Source of the DNA: Pseudorhodoferax aquiterrae
GTDB lineage: Bacteria > Pseudomonadota > Gammaproteobacteria > Burkholderiales > Burkholderiaceae_C
Length of the DNA stretch: 64,000 bases
Assembly (NCBI RefSeq): GCF_014652235.1
Contig: NZ_BMYK01000010.1
Coordinates: 1-64,000 of the forward strand
Direction: 5' to 3'
Each line of letters begins with the position of its first letter. The stretch's first letter is position 1. The position numbers and the translations under genes were made by a program. The notes beneath the pieces are model-generated. The model saw only the letters and a program-made list of their open reading frames with translations. It was not told the origin of the DNA and ran no database searches. Positions 29,386 through 38,800 of this stretch are shown one piece after another.

Positions 29386-30075
29386 ATGGCCTCCACGCTC
29401 AAGATCATTTCCTCGATGGCCACCAAGCAGGTGCTGGCCGAACTCGTCGCGCTCTACCAGCAAGACCATGCGGTGGACATCGCGCTCGAATCCGTGGGCG
29501 GCGTCGATGCCGCCAAGCGCGTGCAGGCCGGCGAGGCCTTCGACCTCGTGATGCTGGCGCAGGACGCCATCGACAAGCTCATCGCGGGCGGCACCGTGGT
29601 GGCCGGCAGCCGCGTGGACATCGTGCGCTCGGGCGTGGCCGTGGCGGTGCGCGCTGGCGCACCCAAGCCCGACATCGGCAGCGAGGAGGCGCTCAAGGCC
29701 GCCGTGCTGGCCGCGCCCAGCATCAGCTATTCCACCGGACCGAGCGGCGTGCAACTGGTCAAGCTGTTCGAACGCTGGGGCATCGCCGAGGAACTCAAGG
29801 GCCGCACCGTGCAGGCCCCGCCCGGCGTGCCCGTGGGCTCGCTCGTGGCCAAGGGCGAGGCGGCGCTGGGCTTTCAGCAGCTGGCCGAGCTGATCCACCT
29901 GCAGGGCATCGACCTGCTGGGCCCGCTGCCGCCCGCCGTGCAGATCACGACCGTGTTCTCGGGCGGCCTCGCGGCCACGGCCAGCCAGCCCGATGCCGCG
30001 CGTGCGCTGCTGGCCTTCTTCGCGGCGCCGGCCGCGGCCGAGGCCAAGCAGCGCCAGGGCATGGAGCCGGCTTGA
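29386..30075 (+). CDS. Molybdate-binding-protein-like substrate-binding domain protein, no signal peptide
   Basis: A 229-residue periplasmic-binding-protein fold of the ModA-like type 2 family: LKIISSMATKQVLAELVALYQ at the start (residues 5-25), GEAFDLVMLAQDAIDKL near residue 49, and SYSTGPSGVQLVKLFERWGI near residue 115. There is no hydrophobic leader, so it may act in the cytoplasm or be exported by an unknown route. No ABC permease or ATPase is nearby. Its stop overlaps the TTG start of the next gene (TTGA), which suggests the two products are made together. Confidence 0.75.
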   Translation: MASTLKIISSMATKQVLAELVALYQQDHAVDIALESVGGVDAAKRVQAGEAFDLVMLAQDAIDKLIAGGTVVAGSRVDIVRSGVAVAVRAGAPKPDIGSEEALKAAVLAAPSISYSTGPSGVQLVKLFERWGIAEELKGRTVQAPPGVPVGSLVAKGEAALGFQQLAELIHLQGIDLLGPLPPAVQITTVFSGGLAATASQPDAARALLAFFAAPAAAEAKQRQGMEPA

Positions 30076-31679
30076 GGCTGCGGGCCTGGTGGCTCGCGCT
30101 GTGCACCGGCGCGGCGCTGGCGCAACCGCTGCCGCCGCTGCCCGACCCGGACCGTTTAGCCGGGCAATTGCTGGGCGGTGAGCGCGGCGCCGCGGTCGTC
30201 GCGGTCGCGCGTGGCGCGCAGGTCCTGCGCGGCAGTGCCAGCCAGCCCGAGCGCGCCATCGACGCCGAGCACGCGCTGTTCGAAATCGGCTCGGTCAGCA
30301 AGGTGTTTACCGGCCTGCTGCTGGCCCAGGCCGTGGAGCGCGGCGAGCTCTCGCTGGACGACACGCTTGGCCAGCGCCTGCCACGGCAGACCCAGGGCAC
30401 GCCCGTGGCCGGGCTCACGCTGCGCCAGCTCGTCACGCACAGCGCCTGCCTGCCGCGCACGCTGGCGGCCGACGGGCCCGACGCCGTGGCCGAGATCCGC
30501 ACGCTGACGCCCGCGCAGCTCTGGGACGCGCTGCCGCAGCTGGTGCTGGCCGGCCAGCCACCCTGCGCGCCGCGCTACAGCAACCTGGGCATGGCCTTGC
30601 TCGGCAACCTGCTGGCACAGCGCTACGGCCGAACGTGGGAGATGCTGGTGCGCGAGCGCATCGCCGAGCCGCTGGGCCTGCACGACACGGTGCAGACGCT
30701 GGACGCCACGCAGCGCGCGCGCATGCTGCCGGCCTTCGAGGGCGAAGCCGTGGCGCCGCTGTGGGACATGGACGCCTATGCCGGTGCCGGCGCGCTGCGC
30801 TCCAGCACGACCGACCTGGTGCGCTTCGGCCAGGCTCTGCTGGCCGGCCGCGAGGGGCCGCTCGGCCCCGCGGCCGAACGCCTGCTGACGCCGCTGGGCC
30901 GCTACGCGGGCGGTGAGATCGGCTACGGCATCCTGATCCTGGGCCCGCCGGAGCGCCGCGTGTACCTGCACGACGGGCTGACCGGCGGTTACCGCACGCT
31001 GTGGATGCTGATGCCCGAAGGCCGGCAGGTGCTGGTGGCCAGCGCGAGCAATGCACGCGCGGCCCTGCCCACGCTGCGTGGCCGCGTGCTGGCGGCGCTG
31101 TTCCCCGTGCCTTCCGAACCCGTGCCCGTGGCGCCGGCCCAGCTCGCGCCCCTGGTCGGCGAGTACCGCAGCGGCGAGGGCACGCTGTTCCGCGTGGTGT
31201 TGCACGATGGCCAGCTCTACGCGCGCGGTGGCGCGCAGGGCTTTGCGCCGCTGGTGCCCGTGGGGCCGGGCCGCTTCGCGCGGCCCGAGCGCGGCCTGCT
31301 GCTGCAGTTCGATGACAAGGCCGAACCGGCGCAGCTCACGGTGCAGCAAGGCGGTGCCGAGCAGCGGGCATTGCGCAGTGCGCGCGCAGTGGCCATGGCC
31401 ATCCCGGCCCAGGCCGACCTGGCCGATGCCGTGGGCCGCTACCGCCTGGAAAACGGTGCCGTGTTCAGCATCCGTGCCGAGCCGGGCCAGCTGATCGCGC
31501 GGCTGGCGCAGCAGCCGGCGTTTCCGGTGTTCGCACGGGCGGGCCAGCGCGACCGCTATTTTTACGACGTGGTGCCGGCCGAACTGCAGTTCCTGCGCGA
31601 CGCCGATGGCCGCATCGACGCGCTGGTGCTGCACCAGAACGGAGAGCACCGGGCCGAGCGCATCGACGCGATTCCCTGA
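30072..31679 (+). CDS. Serine hydrolase of the class C beta-lactamase fold
   Basis: A 535-residue exported protein. A signal peptide covers about residues 1-18 (ending ALAQP). The hydrolase domain has the SxxK motif SVSK (near residue 76), the tyrosine motif YSN (near residue 170) and HDGLTGG in place of KTG (near residue 300). About 170 residues of beta-rich C-terminal extension follow. Such proteins include esterases and D-amino-acid peptidases; the divergent third motif and the context give no reason to call it a resistance enzyme. The start is TTG at 30072, coupled to the gene before. Confidence 0.8.
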   Translation: MRLRAWWLALCTGAALAQPLPPLPDPDRLAGQLLGGERGAAVVAVARGAQVLRGSASQPERAIDAEHALFEIGSVSKVFTGLLLAQAVERGELSLDDTLGQRLPRQTQGTPVAGLTLRQLVTHSACLPRTLAADGPDAVAEIRTLTPAQLWDALPQLVLAGQPPCAPRYSNLGMALLGNLLAQRYGRTWEMLVRERIAEPLGLHDTVQTLDATQRARMLPAFEGEAVAPLWDMDAYAGAGALRSSTTDLVRFGQALLAGREGPLGPAAERLLTPLGRYAGGEIGYGILILGPPERRVYLHDGLTGGYRTLWMLMPEGRQVLVASASNARAALPTLRGRVLAALFPVPSEPVPVAPAQLAPLVGEYRSGEGTLFRVVLHDGQLYARGGAQGFAPLVPVGPGRFARPERGLLLQFDDKAEPAQLTVQQGGAEQRALRSARAVAMAIPAQADLADAVGRYRLENGAVFSIRAEPGQLIARLAQQPAFPVFARAGQRDRYFYDVVPAELQFLRDADGRIDALVLHQNGEHRAERIDAIP

Positions 31680-31691
31680 ACGAGAACGTTC

Positions 31692-32636
31692 TCAGCGCTG
31701 CAGCAGCTCGCGGTGCACCACCGCCTCCTGCGCGATGCGCTGCGCGAAGCCGCGCGGGCTGTCCAGCAGCGGCAGGTTGTTCACGGACGTGAGGCGGTCC
31801 TGCAAGTCCGGCTCGGACAGCACGGCGTTGACCTCGGCATTGATCTGCTCGCGCAGGTCGGTGGGCGTGTCGCCCGGGGCGAACAGGCCGAACAGCGACC
31901 ACAGGTTGGCGTCCGGAAAGCCGGCCTCGGCCAGGGTCTGCACGGCAGGCAGCACGGGCACGCGGGCCGGCGCACCGACCGCGAGCGCCTGCAGCCGCCC
32001 CTTGCGCACATGGCCCAGCTGCACCGTGCCCACGTTGGTGGACAGCAGCTCGAACTGCCCGCCCAGCGCATCGCTGATCTGCTGGCTCCCGCCCTTGTAG
32101 GGCACATGGGTGATGGCCACGCCACTGGCGCGGCGCACCTGTTCCATGACCAGGTGGCCCGTGGTGCCCAGGCCCGAACTGGCCCAGCGCAGGCCGCTGG
32201 TACCGGCGCGGGCCAGGGCCTGCGGCAGGTCCCGCGCGGCCAGCGCCGGCGTGGACACCACCAGCACCGGGGTGGACATCACGCTGGCCACGGGCGCGAT
32301 GTCGCGCTGCGGGTCGTAGCGCACGGGCCCCAGCAGCGGCGCCACCGTGAGCGGGGTGATGGCCGAGAAGCACAGTGTGTGGCCGTCGGCCGGCGCCCGC
32401 GCCAGCGCGGCCATGGCCAGCGCGCCGCCGGCACCGCCGCGGTTCTCCACCACCACCGGCACGCCGATGCGCTGGGCCAGGCGCTCGGCCAGCACGCGCG
32501 TGATGTCGTCGCTGACGCCGCCCGTCGCATAGGCCACCAGCAGGCGCAGCGGGCGGCTGGGCCAGGGCGTGCTGGCCAGCGCCGGCGCGCACAGCGCAGC
32601 GGCCGTGCCCAGCAGCAGCGTGCGGCGCGCGGTCAT
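31692..32636 (-). CDS. Bug/TctC-type periplasmic substrate-binding receptor
   Basis: A 314-residue receptor with a signal peptide (ALCAPALA near residue 20) and the family blocks WPSRPLRLLVAYATGGVSDD, VVVENRGGAGG and VPYKGGSQQISDALGG. Bug receptors bind small carboxylates or related metabolites for TTT transporters; many stand alone in the Burkholderiales genomes. Its ATG overlaps the stop of the LysR gene by four bases (ATGA), so regulator and receptor form one operon. A 12-base palindrome (GAGAACGTTCTC, 31682-31693) overlaps its stop region between convergent genes. Confidence 0.9.
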   Translation of the reverse strand: MTARRTLLLGTAAALCAPALASTPWPSRPLRLLVAYATGGVSDDITRVLAERLAQRIGVPVVVENRGGAGGALAMAALARAPADGHTLCFSAITPLTVAPLLGPVRYDPQRDIAPVASVMSTPVLVVSTPALAARDLPQALARAGTSGLRWASSGLGTTGHLVMEQVRRASGVAITHVPYKGGSQQISDALGGQFELLSTNVGTVQLGHVRKGRLQALAVGAPARVPVLPAVQTLAEAGFPDANLWSLFGLFAPGDTPTDLREQINAEVNAVLSEPDLQDRLTSVNNLPLLDSPRGFAQRIAQEAVVHRELLQR

Positions 32637-33571
32637 GCGGGCGCCCCGTCCCGGCTGCGCTGGCTCTTGCGGCGGTGCGCCGCGGCCAGCCGCTGCACCA
32701 GCGCAACGAAGGTGGCCGTGGGCCCTGCGCGGTCGGCTTCGCGCCAGGCCAGCGTGAGCGGCGCGTCCAGCCCAGCCGCAGGTTCCAGCGCGCGGTAGAC
32801 GACGGCGTGCGCGTGCACGCCGCGCATGGATGCCGGCACCACCGAGATGCCGGCGCCGGCCGCGACCAGGTTCAGGTTGGTCATCATGCGCTCGACCTCG
32901 GCGGCGATGCGCACGCGCACGCCCTGCTGCGCGCACAGCGCCAGCAGGTTGGCGTACAGCCCCGGCGCGCCGGGACGCCGCACCAGCACCAGCGGCTGGT
33001 CCTGCAGGTCGCGCAGAGCCGCGCAGGAGGCCCCGCGGGCCAGCGTATGGCCGCGCGGCACGGCCAGCACGGCCGGTTCGCTGAGCAGCTGCTGCAGCAC
33101 CACGCCGGGCGGGGCGGACACCGGCACGCGCAGGAAGCCGCAGTGCAGCCGCGCGGCGGCGACGGCCTCGGTGATCTCGGCGGCGTTGTTCTCGCGCACC
33201 GTCAGCTCGATGCCGGGGTAGCGGCTGCGGCAGGCGCGCAGCGTCTCGGGCGTGAAGGCATGGGCGGCGGCCGAACTCGTGAAGCCGACCGACAAGGGAC
33301 CGTGCCGGCCGTCGCTGAGCGAGAGCATGCGCGCGCGCATGGCATCGAAGTCGGTCAGCAGACGACCGGCCTCGTCCTGCAGGCGCTGGCCAGCATCGGT
33401 CAGGCGCACGCCGCGCGGGTGGCGCTGGAACAGCGGCATGCCCAGCTCGGTTTCCAGCGCCTTGATCTGCTGGCTCAGCGGCGGCTGCTGCATGCCCAGT
33501 TCCTCGGCCGCGCGCGTGATGTGGCCGGCCCGGGCCACGGCGAGGAAGTAGCGGAGCTGGCGCAGGTCCAT
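32633..33571 (-). CDS. LysR family transcriptional regulator
   Basis: A 312-residue LysR protein. The N-terminal helix-turn-helix is MDLRQLRYFLAVARAG then ITRAAEELGMQQPPLSQQI, and the rest is the usual ligand-binding domain (VGFTSSAAAHAF, GFLRVPVSAPPG, AGAGISVVPASM). I chose ATG 33571, the standard LysR N-terminus; a longer start at 33613 is possible. It is followed, with overlap, by a Bug receptor gene, and is divergent from a hydrolase lipoprotein gene across 97 bases, which it may also control. Confidence 0.9.
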   Translation of the reverse strand: MDLRQLRYFLAVARAGHITRAAEELGMQQPPLSQQIKALETELGMPLFQRHPRGVRLTDAGQRLQDEAGRLLTDFDAMRARMLSLSDGRHGPLSVGFTSSAAAHAFTPETLRACRSRYPGIELTVRENNAAEITEAVAAARLHCGFLRVPVSAPPGVVLQQLLSEPAVLAVPRGHTLARGASCAALRDLQDQPLVLVRRPGAPGLYANLLALCAQQGVRVRIAAEVERMMTNLNLVAAGAGISVVPASMRGVHAHAVVYRALEPAAGLDAPLTLAWREADRAGPTATFVALVQRLAAAHRRKSQRSRDGAPA

Positions 33572-33668
33572 ATCTTCATCATATCGAGAGGAGACGGATC
33601 GGGTCTTTGCCATCTGTGCGGCGGATACCTAGCATCGCGCCGGCTTTCGACAACACATTGGAGACACC

Positions 33669-35033
33669 ATGGCATTGCCCACTCTCGCATTCCCTCCGTT
33701 CGTCCGCCTGGGCGTCTTCGTGGCCAGTGGCCTGCTGCTCGGCGCGTGCGGCGGCGACGACGGTCCCGACGAGGCCGCGCCACAGGCCGCCACCTGCCCT
33801 TCGGCCGTGCCGGCCACGGCGCGCTGCCTGCAGGGCCAGGATTCGGCCGGCGCCTACTACCTGATCGCCATGCCGCAGGACTGGAACGGCCACCTCGTGC
33901 TGCACGCGCACGGCGGCCCCAGCCTGGACGCGCCGACCATGGAGCGCGCCACCGAAGACCTCACGCGCTGGGCCGTCATGGTCAAGGCCGGCTACGCCTG
34001 GGCTGGCTCGACCTTCCGCCAAGGCGGCGTGGAAGTGCGCGCCGCGGCCGAGGACACCGAGCGGCTGCGCCGCATCTTCCGCGAACATGTGGCGCGGCCG
34101 CAGCGCACCATCCTGCACGGCCAGTCCTGGGGCGCGGGCGTGGCGGCCAAGGCGGCCGAGATGTTCACGGCCGAGACCGTGGGCAGCCAACCCTACGACG
34201 CCGTGCTGCTGACCAGCGGTGTGCTGGCCGGCGGCACGCGCTCCTACGATTTCCGCACCGACCTGCGCGTGGTCTACCAGTACCTGTGCAACAACCATCC
34301 GCGGCCCGGCGAGGCGCAGTACCCGCTCAACATCGGCCTGCCGGCCGGCGCGACGATGACGCAGGCCGACCTCAATGCACGCACCGCCGAGTGCCTGGGC
34401 CTGAACCTGCCGGCCGCGCAGCGCACGCCCGCGCAGCAGGCCAAGGTCGACACCATCACGCGCGTGGTCCGCATCCCGGCCAGTGCCATCCAGTCGCACC
34501 TGAACTGGGGCACCTTCCACTTCCAGGACGTGGTGGCCAGGCGCACGGGCGGCGCCAGCCCCTTCGGCAACACGGGTGCGGTCTACAGCGGCTCGGCCGA
34601 CGATGCGGCGCTGAACGCCGGCGTGGCGCGCTACCGCGCCGACCCCGCGGCCGTGCAGCGCTTCGCGGCCGACACCGACCCCACGGGCCGCATCCCGGTG
34701 CCGGTGCTGAGCACCAAGTGGATCAGCGACCCGACCGCCTTCGTCGAACTCGACGCGTACTTCAAGCAGACCATGGAGAGCGGCGGCAGCGGTGCGCGCC
34801 TGGTGCAGACCTTCACGCGCGAAGGCACGCACAGCTACATCAGCGACCCGACCTATCCCACGCTGCTGGCCGCGCTGCTGCGCTGGGTGGAGCAGGGCGC
34901 CAAGCCCGCGCCGGCCGAGATCGCCCAGCAATGCCCCGGTTTCGAGGCCCGGTTCGGCGCCGGCTGCAGCTTCGTGCCGGACTATGTGCCGGCGGCGCTG
35001 GACACGCGCGTGGTGCCGCGGGACCGTCCGTGA
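33669..35033 (+). CDS. Alpha/beta hydrolase-fold lipoprotein
   Basis: A 454-residue lipoprotein: hydrophobic leader with lipobox LLLGAC (Cys near residue 27) followed by a GGDDG spacer. HAHGGPS near residue 79 resembles an oxyanion-hole loop, GQSWGAG near residue 156 is a GxSxG nucleophile elbow, and GTHSYIS near residue 390 offers the catalytic histidine. The substrate is unknown; peptidase or esterase activity is possible. The start ATG at 33669 gives the intact leader. It is divergent from the LysR gene and convergent with the response regulator gene. Confidence 0.75.
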   Translation: MALPTLAFPPFVRLGVFVASGLLLGACGGDDGPDEAAPQAATCPSAVPATARCLQGQDSAGAYYLIAMPQDWNGHLVLHAHGGPSLDAPTMERATEDLTRWAVMVKAGYAWAGSTFRQGGVEVRAAAEDTERLRRIFREHVARPQRTILHGQSWGAGVAAKAAEMFTAETVGSQPYDAVLLTSGVLAGGTRSYDFRTDLRVVYQYLCNNHPRPGEAQYPLNIGLPAGATMTQADLNARTAECLGLNLPAAQRTPAQQAKVDTITRVVRIPASAIQSHLNWGTFHFQDVVARRTGGASPFGNTGAVYSGSADDAALNAGVARYRADPAAVQRFAADTDPTGRIPVPVLSTKWISDPTAFVELDAYFKQTMESGGSGARLVQTFTREGTHSYISDPTYPTLLAALLRWVEQGAKPAPAEIAQQCPGFEARFGAGCSFVPDYVPAALDTRVVPRDRP

Positions 35034-35059
35034 ACGGCCCCCGACGAAAGTGACCCGGG

Positions 35060-35794
35060 TCACTCCCCGTCGGGCACGTACATGTAGCCCACGCTGCGCA
35101 CGGTCTTGAGCACGCGCGGCTTGTCCGGGTTGGGCTCGATCTTGCGGCGCAGCCGCATCACGCGCAGGTCGATCGAGCGGTCCAGCGCGTCCCAGCTGCG
35201 GTTATGGCCGTGGCTCATGATCTGATCGCGGTTCAGCGGCCGGTTGGGATGGCGCGAGAACAGGGCCAGCAGGTCGAACTCGGTGGCCGACACCGGCACC
35301 TCGCTGCCATCGTCGCAGCGCAGCAAGCGGCGCGCATCGAGGTCGAGCTCGCACAGGCCGAAGCGCGCGCGCCGCGGGTGGGACGGCGGCGCCGCCGCCG
35401 GGCCTGGCGCGAGCCGGCGCAGCAGGTTGCGCAGCCGCGCCAGCAGCTCGCGCGTCTCGAAAGGCTTGGTCACGTAATCGTCGGCACCGACCTCCAGGCC
35501 GACGATGCGGTCCACCGCATCGGAGGCGCCGGTCAGCATGACCAGGCCCACGCGCGGATGGGTCTCGCGCAGCCAGCGCGCCAGCGACAGCCCGCTCTCG
35601 CCCGGCATGTTCACGTCCACCAGCACCAGGTCGGGCACCGCGGCGGCGATCAAGGCGCGCGCCTGGCCTGCATCGGCCGCCGTGCGCACGTCGAAATTGT
35701 TGTGGACGAAGTAGCGCGCCAACACGTCGCGCAGCGCAGCTTCGTCATCGACCACCAGCAGCCGCGGCCGGTTGGCGCTGTCCAGCGGCTCCAT
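35060..35794 (-). CDS. OmpR-family response regulator
   Basis: A 244-residue two-domain regulator. The receiver has D16-D17, phosphoacceptor D60 (LVDVNMPGESG), T in MLTGASD and K in YVTKPF. The C-terminal winged helix shows VSATEFDLLALF, LDRSIDLRVMRLRRKIE and the end VRSVGYMYV. It is divergent from a large PAS-rich histidine kinase gene across 93 bases, so that kinase is its likely partner. On the minus strand TACAAT (35837-35832) is a candidate -10. The linker between domains is longer than average and Pro/Ala rich. Confidence 0.92.
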   Translation of the reverse strand: MEPLDSANRPRLLVVDDEAALRDVLARYFVHNNFDVRTAADAGQARALIAAAVPDLVLVDVNMPGESGLSLARWLRETHPRVGLVMLTGASDAVDRIVGLEVGADDYVTKPFETRELLARLRNLLRRLAPGPAAAPPSHPRRARFGLCELDLDARRLLRCDDGSEVPVSATEFDLLALFSRHPNRPLNRDQIMSHGHNRSWDALDRSIDLRVMRLRRKIEPNPDKPRVLKTVRSVGYMYVPDGE

Positions 35795-35887
35795 CTGCAG
35801 GTCTCCTTGACAGGGGATGGGACGGGGCCGGATTGTAGGCGCGGCATGCGCTATGCTGGGCCGCCCCAGAACGGCCCAGTGCCCACC

Positions 35888-38800
35888 ATGCGCGCCGCAT
35901 CCGCCGCCCCTTTCGCCAGCGCCGGCTTGGCCGCGCAGCTCCTCGCGCACGCGCGCGACGGCGTGCTCGCCACCGACGCGGCAGGTTGCGTGGTCGAGTG
36001 CAACCCGGCCGCCGAACGACTGCTGGGCTGGCCGCGCTGCGAGGCCCTGGGCCAGCCGCTGGCCGCGCTGCTGGTGCCGCTGCACGCGGACGAACTGCAG
36101 GCCAGCGGCCTGCTGAGCTATCTGCAGAGCGGCGCCGTGCGCGGCGGCGATGGCCTGCACGAACTCGACGTGCTGCGCCGCGACGGCCGGGCCATCACGC
36201 TGGAGCTGTCGCCGTTCGCGCTGCCCGGCGGCAACATGGCGGGGCTGTTCCTGCGCGACGTGTCCGAGCGCCAGTCCACCCAGCGCGCGCTGCGCCAGTC
36301 CGAGGCGCGCTACCGTGCGCTGGTCGAGCACCTGGGCCAGGGCATGGCGGTGATCCAGCATGGCCGCGTGGCGTTCTGGAACGCGCGCGCGCTGGCCATC
36401 ATGCGGTTGCAGCCCGGCGAGGTCGACGGCGCCGACTACCTGCAATGGCTGCACCCGGACGACCGCGGCCTGGCCGCCGTGCGCCAGCAGGCGCGCCAGC
36501 GCGGCGACCGGGCCGAGCACCGCTATGAACTGCGCCGCCTGCTGCCCGACGGCCAGCTGCGCTGGCTGGATGTGCATGCCACCGTCGTGCCCTGGGGCGG
36601 CGAGCCGGCGACCATGGTGTTCTTCTCCGACATCACCGAGGCCAAGGCCACACGCGCCGCGCTGCAGGCCTCCGAGGAGCGCTTCCGCGCGGTGCTCGAG
36701 CACCTGAGCGAGGGCATGGTGGTGGTCCAGGACGAGAAGATCGTCTACGCCAACCCGCGCGCCGCGCAGATCGTCGACATGCCGCTCGCGCAGATGCAGC
36801 AGATCGGCTTTCTCACGCGCGTGCACCCCGAGGACCAGGCCCTGGTGCTGGAGCGCCAGCGCCAGCGCCTGGCCGGCGGCAGCCCGCCCGACCACTACGA
36901 GCTGCGCCTGCTGTTGCCCGGCGGCGTGGTGCGCTGGATCGCCATCGGCGTGGCCGTCGTGCCCTGGGGCGGCGCGCCGGCCGCGCTGATCTTCTTCACC
37001 GACGTCACCGAGCACAAGGCCATGACGGAGGAGCTGCGCGTGTCCGAACAGCGCATGCGCGCCGTGGTCGAGCATGCGGGCGAGGGCACGATGGTCGTGA
37101 TCGAGACCGACAAGCCGGTGTTCGTGAACCTGCGCGCGCTGGAGATCCTGCGCATGACGCGCGCCGAACTCGACGCGCGCGGCTACCTGCAGCTGCTGCA
37201 CCCGGACGACCGCGCCATGGTGGTGGACCGGCGGCGGCGCCGGCTGGCCGGCGAGCCCGTGGAGAGCCGCTACGAGGTGCGCCTGCTGGACGGCGACGGC
37301 GCGCAGCGCTGGATCGAGATGGGCACCACCATCGTGCCCTGGTCGGGCCAGCGCGCCACGCTGACCTTCTTCACCGACATCACCGACCGCAAGATGATGC
37401 TGGAGGCGCTGCACCGTTCCGAGGAACGCTACCGCGCCGTGGTCGAGCACGTGGGCGAGGGCATGGTCGTGGTGCAGGACAACCGCTTCGTCTTCGTCAA
37501 CGAGCGCGCGCTGCAGATCGCGCGCCGCACGCGCCGCGAGCTGCTGGGCGAGGGCTTCGTCAACCCGGTGCACCCGGACGACCGCGCCATGGTGGCCGAA
37601 CGCCAGCGCCAGCGCGTCGCCGGCGAGCCCGTGCCCGACCGCTACGAGCTGCGCCTGCAGCATGCGGACGGCAGCACCACCTGGATCGAGATCGGCGTGA
37701 CCCAGGTGCCCTGGGAGGGCAAGAGCGCCTCGCTCGGCTTCTTCTCCGACGTGAGCCGGCGCAGGGCGCTGGAGGCGCGGCTGCGCGAGACCCTGGCCGA
37801 GCGCGAGACCATCCTGGAGAACTCGCGCGTGGGCATCGCCTTCCTGACGCAGGACCGCCAGCTGCGCTGGGCCAACCGCGCCATGGGGCGCATCTTCCGC
37901 ACCGACCGCGCGCTGCGCAGCGCGCCGAACTGGTCCGAGGTGGCGTTCGACAGCCTGTTCCCCACGCCCGACGACCACGCCCGTGCCAGCGCCGCCATCG
38001 ACGCGCGCATGGCCGCGCAGCAACCCTACGAGGCCGAGCTGCAGCTGCGCCGGCGCGATGGCGCGCTGTTCTGGGCCTCGGTCACGGGCACGGCCGTCAG
38101 CGCCAGCGACGCCGCGCGCGGCACGGTCTGGACCGTCATGGACGTGACCGAGCGCAAGGAGCTCGAGGTGACGCTGCAGCGCACGCTGTCCGAACGCGAA
38201 GCCATGTTCGCCAGCGTGCTGGTGGGCATCGCCTTCAACGTGAACCGCCACATCCGCTGGGTCAACGACAAGTTCATCGAGATCATGGGCTACAGCCGCG
38301 AGGAGCTGACCGGCCAGCCGTCGCGCATGCTGTACCCGGACGAGGAAAGCTACCAGCGCGAGGGCCTGCTCACGGCCGAGCACCTGCGCCGCGACGGCCA
38401 CTACACCAGCGAGCGGCAGATGGTGCGCAAGAACGGCGAGCGCATCTGGGTGCAGCTGGCCGGGCGTTGCGTGTTCGGCAAGAACCCCGAGGCCGGCGCG
38501 ATCTGGACCTTTCTGGACATCACCGACCGCAAGCGCGCCGAGGACGACATCCGCGCTGCGCTGGTGCGCCAGCAGGAGCTCAACGTGCTGCGCTCGCGCT
38601 TCGTCGCCATGACCAGCCACGAGTTCCGCACGCCGCTGGCCACCATCCTGTCCTCGGCCGAACTCATCGCGCACTACGGCGAGCGCATGGAGGCCGCCGA
38701 GCGGCAGGAGGTGCTGCAAGGCATCGTCTCCGGCGTGCAGCGCATGACCGGCATGCTGGACCGCATGCTGCTGATCGGCCGGGCCGACGCCCAGATGCTG

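Noticed and set aside
30072-31679. Reading the serine hydrolase as a beta-lactamase resistance gene.
   Set aside because: SxxK and YxN motifs are shared by many esterases and peptidases; the third motif is HDG rather than KTG, there is a long C-terminal extension, and there is no AmpR-type or mobile context.
31682-31693. GAGAACGTTCTC palindrome between convergent genes as an operator.
   Set aside because: It lies between two stop codons, far from any start, has no T run for termination, and 12-base palindromes occur by chance.
35050-35063. GTGACCCGGGTCAC palindrome as a terminator between convergent genes.
   Set aside because: There is no loop of usable size and no T run on either side; it may be chance.
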